Part shown: positions 15,023 to 18,579 of the stretch, piece by piece
How positions within the stretch are numbered: the first letter of the stretch is position 1
Layout: each line of letters starts with the position of its first letter
From: JBBRHH01 sp038222915
GTDB taxonomy: Bacteria > Planctomycetota > Phycisphaerae > Tepidisphaerales > Tepidisphaeraceae
DNA length: 18,579 bases
Assembly (NCBI GenBank): GCA_038222915.1
Contig: JBBRHH010000043.1
Location: 1-18,579 of the forward strand
Reading direction: 5' to 3'
Notes under the pieces: generated by a model
Seen by the model: only the letters and a program-made list of their open reading frames with translations
Databases searched by the model: none
Told to the model about the DNA's origin: nothing
Translations under genes and position numbers: made by a program

Positions 15023-15862
15023 CTACCTCTCCGGATGCGTCACGCCATACGCAGCCCGCTGCAGAACCCGGGCCGTCCCCGCTGGGATATCAAAATCCCA
15101 TTTCACCTTCGTCTGCGTCGCCGTGAACTTGCCGCTCAGCCCAACAGCGCTCTTGCCATAAAGAAAAGAGTAAAACGTGCACGCCGTCAGATATGCCACT
15201 TCATTGGAAGGATGTCCACGGTCGGTACTGTAAGGGTTGATCTTCGGAAAATTCGCCCGCACCCGATCCCATGCATCGCTCACCGGCGCAACCAGCGCCG
15301 TACGATGCAGCGCAACGTTGGCCGGATCATTGTTCATATCGCTGACGACCGTCTTGATCGCGCTGCGCATAATCGTCTCGTCCTGCGGAAAATCCTCCCT
15401 TCCCCACGGTTCAAACAAAACCGTCTTCGCCCCCGCCGCCCGGATCGCCGCATCAAACGCCATCACCGTCCGCACCATCCCCGGCAGGCTCTCCTGCGGC
15501 TCGAGGACATGCGGCTGAATCACCACATAATCCCATGCCTTTTCCCTGATCCGCTTGAACGGCAGCGGATCGGCAAGCATCTGGCCCAACGTATCCAAAG
15601 GATGCGCGGCCTCACCCACGTCAGCCCGACGCTTCACATGCCCCGCCAGCGCGATCTGTCGAAAGATCCCCGCCTGTCCGCCCCGGCTCGTCGTAAAGCT
15701 GTTCCCAATAAACAAAACCCGCAGATCCCCGGCCGGCCGCTGCGAAGGCACACTCGTCGGCGCTTCCTCATACCACCCCGCCGGAACGGCAGCCGGCGCA
15801 ACGCCGCCAGAAAACAACCGACGCTCCTCCAAACGCTCAATCCAACTGCCAAACCTGATCAT
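15023..15862 (-). CDS. SGNH/GDSL-type hydrolase (DUF4886-like) with degenerate LEPR-XLL N-terminus
   Basis: The protein has 279 residues. The start, WIERLEERRLFSGG (7-20), resembles the LEPR-XLL sorting motif found at the N-terminus of many planctomycete exported proteins, with Glu in place of Pro. Block I is LFIGNSFT with the nucleophile Ser55. VVIQPH (113-118) is the middle block. DRGHPS gives Asp214 and His217 of the catalytic triad. The GNSF form rather than GDS, and the overall layout, resemble DUF4886 proteins. An esterase or carbohydrate deacetylase activity is expected but the substrate is unknown. A small hairpin, CCCAT-ctgtta-ATGGG (15868-15883), lies just upstream of the start. It is 43 bases downstream of the methyltransferase gene. 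Confidence 0.85.
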   Translation of the reverse strand: MIRFGSWIERLEERRLFSGGVAPAAVPAGWYEEAPTSVPSQRPAGDLRVLFIGNSFTTSRGGQAGIFRQIALAGHVKRRADVGEAAHPLDTLGQMLADPLPFKRIREKAWDYVVIQPHVLEPQESLPGMVRTVMAFDAAIRAAGAKTVLFEPWGREDFPQDETIMRSAIKTVVSDMNNDPANVALHRTALVAPVSDAWDRVRANFPKINPYSTDRGHPSNEVAYLTACTFYSFLYGKSAVGLSGKFTATQTKVKWDFDIPAGTARVLQRAAYGVTHPER

Positions 15863-15905
15863 TGTGTCCCATCTGTTAATGGGAAGAGCCTACCGGATGC
15901 ACATG

Positions 15906-16724
15906 TCAACCAGGTTTCAAAACGGTGACACACAGGAATGTCGCGGGAATGAAAGTCGCATTCTCCCGCCCACTCTTATTCTGCCGGTTAAACAGATCCG
16001 CCAACTCCTGCTGCAGCCCCGTCGCCCTCCCACTCTTCTCCGCGGCCTCATACGCATTCATCGTCGGCCCGTAATATTTCCTGAACTCCTCCAGCAACAC
16101 GGCCGGATTGGCCGCATAATTGAAAGTAAACGTGTCGCGCGCAAAGGATATCTTCTCCGCCGGAATGCCCGCGCCGCCGAATCGCTCAATCACATTGCTC
16201 TCATTCCCCCAAGTCATCGGACTGATAAACCCTTCCGGCGGCGGCGGTGTGTAGGCCGAGCTGATCTTCAAAATCTGCGCCACCAGCGTCGGATCATTCG
16301 GAATCCAGTTGCCCATCACAATCCGGCCGCCCGGACGCGTCACCCGCACCATTTCCTTCGCCACATCAGTCGGCCTCGGCGCAAACATCGCGCCGAACAC
16401 ACTCACCACAAGATCAAACGACCCATCCTTCAAATCGCTCAGCTGCGTCGCATCCCCTTCCTGAAACCGGCAGTTCGCCAGCCCCATTTCCGCGGCCCGC
16501 CTGTTCCCCGCCGCAACCAGGTTCGCGGCGATATCCACACCCAGCACATCCGCCCCCAGTTTCGCGGCCGGCAGCGCCGTCGTCCCATCCCCACACCCAA
16601 GATCCAGAACCACAAGCCCCTTGACGATTGCCAGCCGATCCACAAAAGCCGCTCCACTCTCCCGCATGCTGTCCGCAATGCGAGTAAAATCACCCTTTTC
16701 CCAAAGTGCCTTGTTTGGATTCAT
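15906..16724 (-). CDS. Class I SAM-dependent methyltransferase
   Basis: The protein has 272 residues from the ATG at 16724, which GAGG precedes by six bases. The frame stays open upstream to 16901, but that extension has no methyltransferase-like content and I exclude it. Motif I is VLDLGCGDGT (39-48). The acidic ribose-binding residue is Asp64 in LGVDIAANL. EGDATQL holds Asp91, and FDLVVSVFGAMFAPRP and RVTRPGGRIVMGNW are motifs IV and post-motif. The pattern resembles the UbiE/ArsM group of small-molecule methyltransferases. The C-terminal region (FARDTFTFNYAANPAVLLEEF) is a cap of the type seen in those enzymes. The substrate is unknown. It is the first gene of the minus-strand block. Confidence 0.9.
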   Translation of the reverse strand: MNPNKALWEKGDFTRIADSMRESGAAFVDRLAIVKGLVVLDLGCGDGTTALPAAKLGADVLGVDIAANLVAAGNRRAAEMGLANCRFQEGDATQLSDLKDGSFDLVVSVFGAMFAPRPTDVAKEMVRVTRPGGRIVMGNWIPNDPTLVAQILKISSAYTPPPPEGFISPMTWGNESNVIERFGGAGIPAEKISFARDTFTFNYAANPAVLLEEFRKYYGPTMNAYEAAEKSGRATGLQQELADLFNRQNKSGRENATFIPATFLCVTVLKPG

Positions 16725-17122
16725 GGAAGTCCTCGTCCTTCGTTTGTGGAATCGATCAACGCTCAGCAAGTATCCGCACCGCTCCGCGCGACCGCACCTC
16801 TGTACATCCCGCGCAATCCAAACGCAATTTATTTCGTCAGCGGTCAGGCCGTTTGCGACGCTGTACTTTGATTCCATCAGCCTCATAAACCGATTCAGCA
16901 AATGCGGGTGGATTTCCCGCGTACTCGCCCACCACGTGCATCATTCCCTACTGATCGCGAGACGGTTAACGCTTTCGATTTTGATCGTCGACGGATGCAT
17001 TGAATAAGAAACACTGGTTCCTTCATTATCGAGCCTGAAAAGGACGACGTTCGGACGACATCCACTTTGCACAACCAGAATAGAGTTGGACGGTGCCACG
17101 CCCACCGGTACTATGCAATCGA
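16725..17122. promoter_or_regulatory. Long divergent intergenic region (about 400 bases)
   Basis: No gene is convincing here. The methyltransferase frame extends to 16901 without family content. On the minus strand GAGGAC serves the methyltransferase. On the plus strand, promoters for the right-edge cluster must lie here. TTGATC (16981-16986) with AATAAG (17003-17008) about 16 bases on is a weak candidate. A GTG at 17093 is in frame with the next gene. No tRNA, attachment site or clear operator was seen. Confidence 0.35.
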
Positions 17123-17860
17123 ATGACCGGATACTTAGTCAGAATTGGCGCGGACCAAGCCTTTGGTGGCTGGAATGCGCCCGTTGATCCAATTACCGGC
17201 GAGTTTGTCTACGTACCGATTCCGGAGAATGCTGTACATTTCCATCCGGGCTGTCGACGGATGTTCGATGAGTTGGTGCCTGCACTTCAAACCTTCTGTG
17301 ACTGTCGCCGCCTCAACGTCAATCGAGACTTGCGGATCGGTCAACACTCAATCGATCAGCCGATGCATTTGGATCCGGACTTCGTTCACCTCAGCTACGG
17401 CGACAATGGCGCAAAGCGCGGAGCGGGAATCGCCGGCTTGGCTGACGGTGATCTGATCGTCTTCTACGCAGGCCTGCGGCCGGTCAGCGAATGCAACCAA
17501 AGGCTGTTGTATTCGCTCGTCGGTCTATACGTCGTGGAGGAAGTCGTCCGCGTCTCCAATATCCTTCCCAACCGCTGGCATGAGAACGCACACACTCGAA
17601 AGCTCAGGCATTGTCCCACTGATATTGTTGTCCGTGCGAAGCGGGGGATATCCGGCCGGCTTGAGCGGAGCATCTCGGTAGGAGAGTGGCGCGACGGAGC
17701 TTATCGGGTAAGGAACGACGTGTTGCGAGCTTGGGGAGGCCTTTCAGTGAAGAATGGCTTCATCCAGCGAAGTGCGGTTCCGCCGAGATTTCAGGCAGCC
17801 GAACAATTTTACGAATGGTTCAGGAAGCAGCGGATTCCGCTGGTTGAAAGGAACAACTGA
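17123..17860 (+). CDS. Nmad3-like (nucleotide modification associated domain 3) protein
   Basis: The protein has 245 residues from the ATG at 17123; GTG at 17093 would add ten residues. It matches the layout I know for Nmad3 proteins: a short start strand (YLVRIGAD), FGGWNAPVDPITGEFVYVPIP (14-34), HLDPDF (82-87), GDLIVFYAGLRP (109-120) and GLYVVEEV (134-141). In better-known members the equivalents are GG.PSP..DG....PIP, HLDPD and GDLFLFF. The Nmad families were named from gene-neighbourhood analysis that linked them to modified-base systems in phages and bacteria. Their activity is not established, so the role here is inferred. A HENAHTRK segment follows. The stop overlaps the next start (TGATG), so translation is probably coupled. 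Confidence 0.62.
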   Translation: MTGYLVRIGADQAFGGWNAPVDPITGEFVYVPIPENAVHFHPGCRRMFDELVPALQTFCDCRRLNVNRDLRIGQHSIDQPMHLDPDFVHLSYGDNGAKRGAGIAGLADGDLIVFYAGLRPVSECNQRLLYSLVGLYVVEEVVRVSNILPNRWHENAHTRKLRHCPTDIVVRAKRGISGRLERSISVGEWRDGAYRVRNDVLRAWGGLSVKNGFIQRSAVPPRFQAAEQFYEWFRKQRIPLVERNN

Positions 17861-18519
17861 TGGCGCGCCCACCCGTTTTCATTGTTCACTTGCGGCGACC
17901 GAGGAAGAGCGATCCCAACGAGACGCGATCCGATCCGTTCTGGGAATTTGGAAGCTTCGGCTGCACGGGTTGCCACTCAAAGAACCTGCTGAACAAGAAG
18001 AATGCCGCAAGGCTGCAGGGTGCACGACTCGCTTTCGCTCAGGGCGGTGCGAAAGGTTTCCGGCTTGTGTTCCTAACGCCGGCAATTCATGTTCAGCACG
18101 TCGGCAATCGTCTTGAGCTCAAATGGTCGCCAGGGGACATGCCGTTCAAGTATGCCGCCGCACCAGTTCTTGTCGACAATCACGGATCAAGCGAAATACC
18201 CGCCCTCGAAAAGATCATTTCACGGGTGCAGCGTACGACGCCGGAGGGACGATTTTCATCCTGCTTCCGGTCGAGGTCGTTACCGTTGTTGGAGCACATC
18301 GCGGATCAGCTCGTTGCTACCTACGATAACGCACGGAGGCGGGCCAAGCGCGGCGAAATTGCATCGTGCTATTCCGAAGCACTACCCTTTCCGCCGAATA
18401 TTATCGACAAAAAACGGCGGCACAGCTACGAGCGCATCCATCGCGAACTGATCGCCCAAGCCGGTTCTTCCAGTTGCAGGAAGGCCGATCAAAAGTGGAG
18501 CAAAGGCAAGTGTACGTAG
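17860..18519 (+). CDS. Unrecognised protein with CxxCH motif, coupled to the Nmad3-like gene
   Basis: The protein has 219 residues and I cannot assign it to a family. The start ATG shares one base with the stop of the Nmad3-like gene. The N-terminal half is the most conserved-looking: PPVFIVHLRRP (4-14), DPFWEFGSFGCTGCHSKNLL (25-44; Cys35, Cys38, His39), RLAFAQGG and FRLVFLTPAI. The Cys-x2-Cys-His could bind a metal, but no second cysteine pair is obvious in this half. The C-terminal 60 residues are basic and rich in Lys, Arg and Ser. There is no signal peptide or membrane helix, so it is probably cytoplasmic. The tight coupling on both sides suggests it works with the Nmad3-like protein and the next gene product. 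Confidence 0.65.
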   Translation: MARPPVFIVHLRRPRKSDPNETRSDPFWEFGSFGCTGCHSKNLLNKKNAARLQGARLAFAQGGAKGFRLVFLTPAIHVQHVGNRLELKWSPGDMPFKYAAAPVLVDNHGSSEIPALEKIISRVQRTTPEGRFSSCFRSRSLPLLEHIADQLVATYDNARRRAKRGEIASCYSEALPFPPNIIDKKRRHSYERIHRELIAQAGSSSCRKADQKWSKGKCT

Positions 18520-18579
18520 GAACAAGCGCTTGGGGCGGCGTGGCCGTGCCTAGCGGGAACGCCAACTGCAAACTTCCCG
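18510..18579 (+). CDS. Start of a third coupled gene, cut by window edge (possibly DUF72-like)
   Basis: A GTG at 18510, nine bases after GGAG (18497-18500), opens a frame that stays open to the window end. It overlaps the preceding gene's stop by ten bases. The visible N-terminus is MYVGTSAWGGVAVPSG... (first residue from GTG). The YVGTSAW opening is like that of DUF72 (COG1801) TIM-barrel proteins, which often begin YIGTSGW, but only 23 codons are visible and the following residues do not match well. An alternative GTG at 18495 is in frame. Confidence 0.4.
   Translation, partial: MYVGTSAWGGVAVPSGNANCKLP

Noticed and set aside
15555..16871. 438-codon open frame on the plus strand
   Set aside because: It is antisense to the SGNH and methyltransferase genes, is very rich in Arg, His and Pro, has no domain, and results from GC-rich codons on the other strand.
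16725..16901. 59-codon N-terminal extension of the methyltransferase
   Set aside because: The extension does not resemble methyltransferases, and the ATG at 16724 has GAGG at good spacing.
17093..17122. GTG start for the Nmad3-like gene
   Set aside because: The ten added residues (PRPPVLCNR...) do not match the family start strand, and the ATG at 17123 does; the ribosome binding site is weak for either.

Overview
This window looks like chromosomal DNA from a planctomycete, most likely of the Phycisphaerae. That placement rests on lineage-typical features rather than a marker gene. They are a membrane protein ending in a CxxCGYDLRATP...CPECG zinc ribbon, an SGNH hydrolase that opens with a degenerate LEPR-XLL-like sorting motif, a Tat-exported Gfo/Idh/MocA oxidoreductase, a TIGR03790-family secreted protein, and moderately high GC. 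I see no transposase, integrase, CRISPR array, tRNA or rRNA.

Layout. At the left edge is the 5' part of hslU (minus strand), with a LysR regulator just upstream of it. The regulator diverges from a small 7Fe-type ferredoxin. After a membrane-anchored zinc-ribbon protein comes a long, closely packed minus-strand series transcribed from about 9547 down to 2966. Its order is a GT2 glycosyltransferase, a GT4 glycosyltransferase (4-base overlap with the GT2), a tRNase Z-like metallo-hydrolase resembling plant short tRNase Z, a fumarylacetoacetate-hydrolase-fold protein closely resembling 2-dehydro-3-deoxy-D-arabinonate dehydratase, and two tandem paralogous secreted proteins of unknown function. 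A DUF1361 membrane protein diverges from the GT2 gene and converges on the next minus-strand block.

The second minus-strand block runs from 16724 down to 10404: a class I methyltransferase, the SGNH hydrolase, a REP-like palindrome, the TIGR03790 protein, the Tat-exported oxidoreductase, phosphatidylserine decarboxylase (psd) and phosphatidylserine synthase (pssA). The last two form the standard two-step route from CDP-diacylglycerol to phosphatidylethanolamine.

At the right edge, on the plus strand, is a tightly coupled cluster with overlapping ends. It holds a protein with the motif layout of Nmad3 (nucleotide modification associated domain 3), an unrecognised protein with a CxxCH motif, and the first 23 codons of a third gene that runs out of the window. 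This cluster and the tandem secreted paralogues are the least explained content here. Family calls come from reading motifs by eye; no database search was run.
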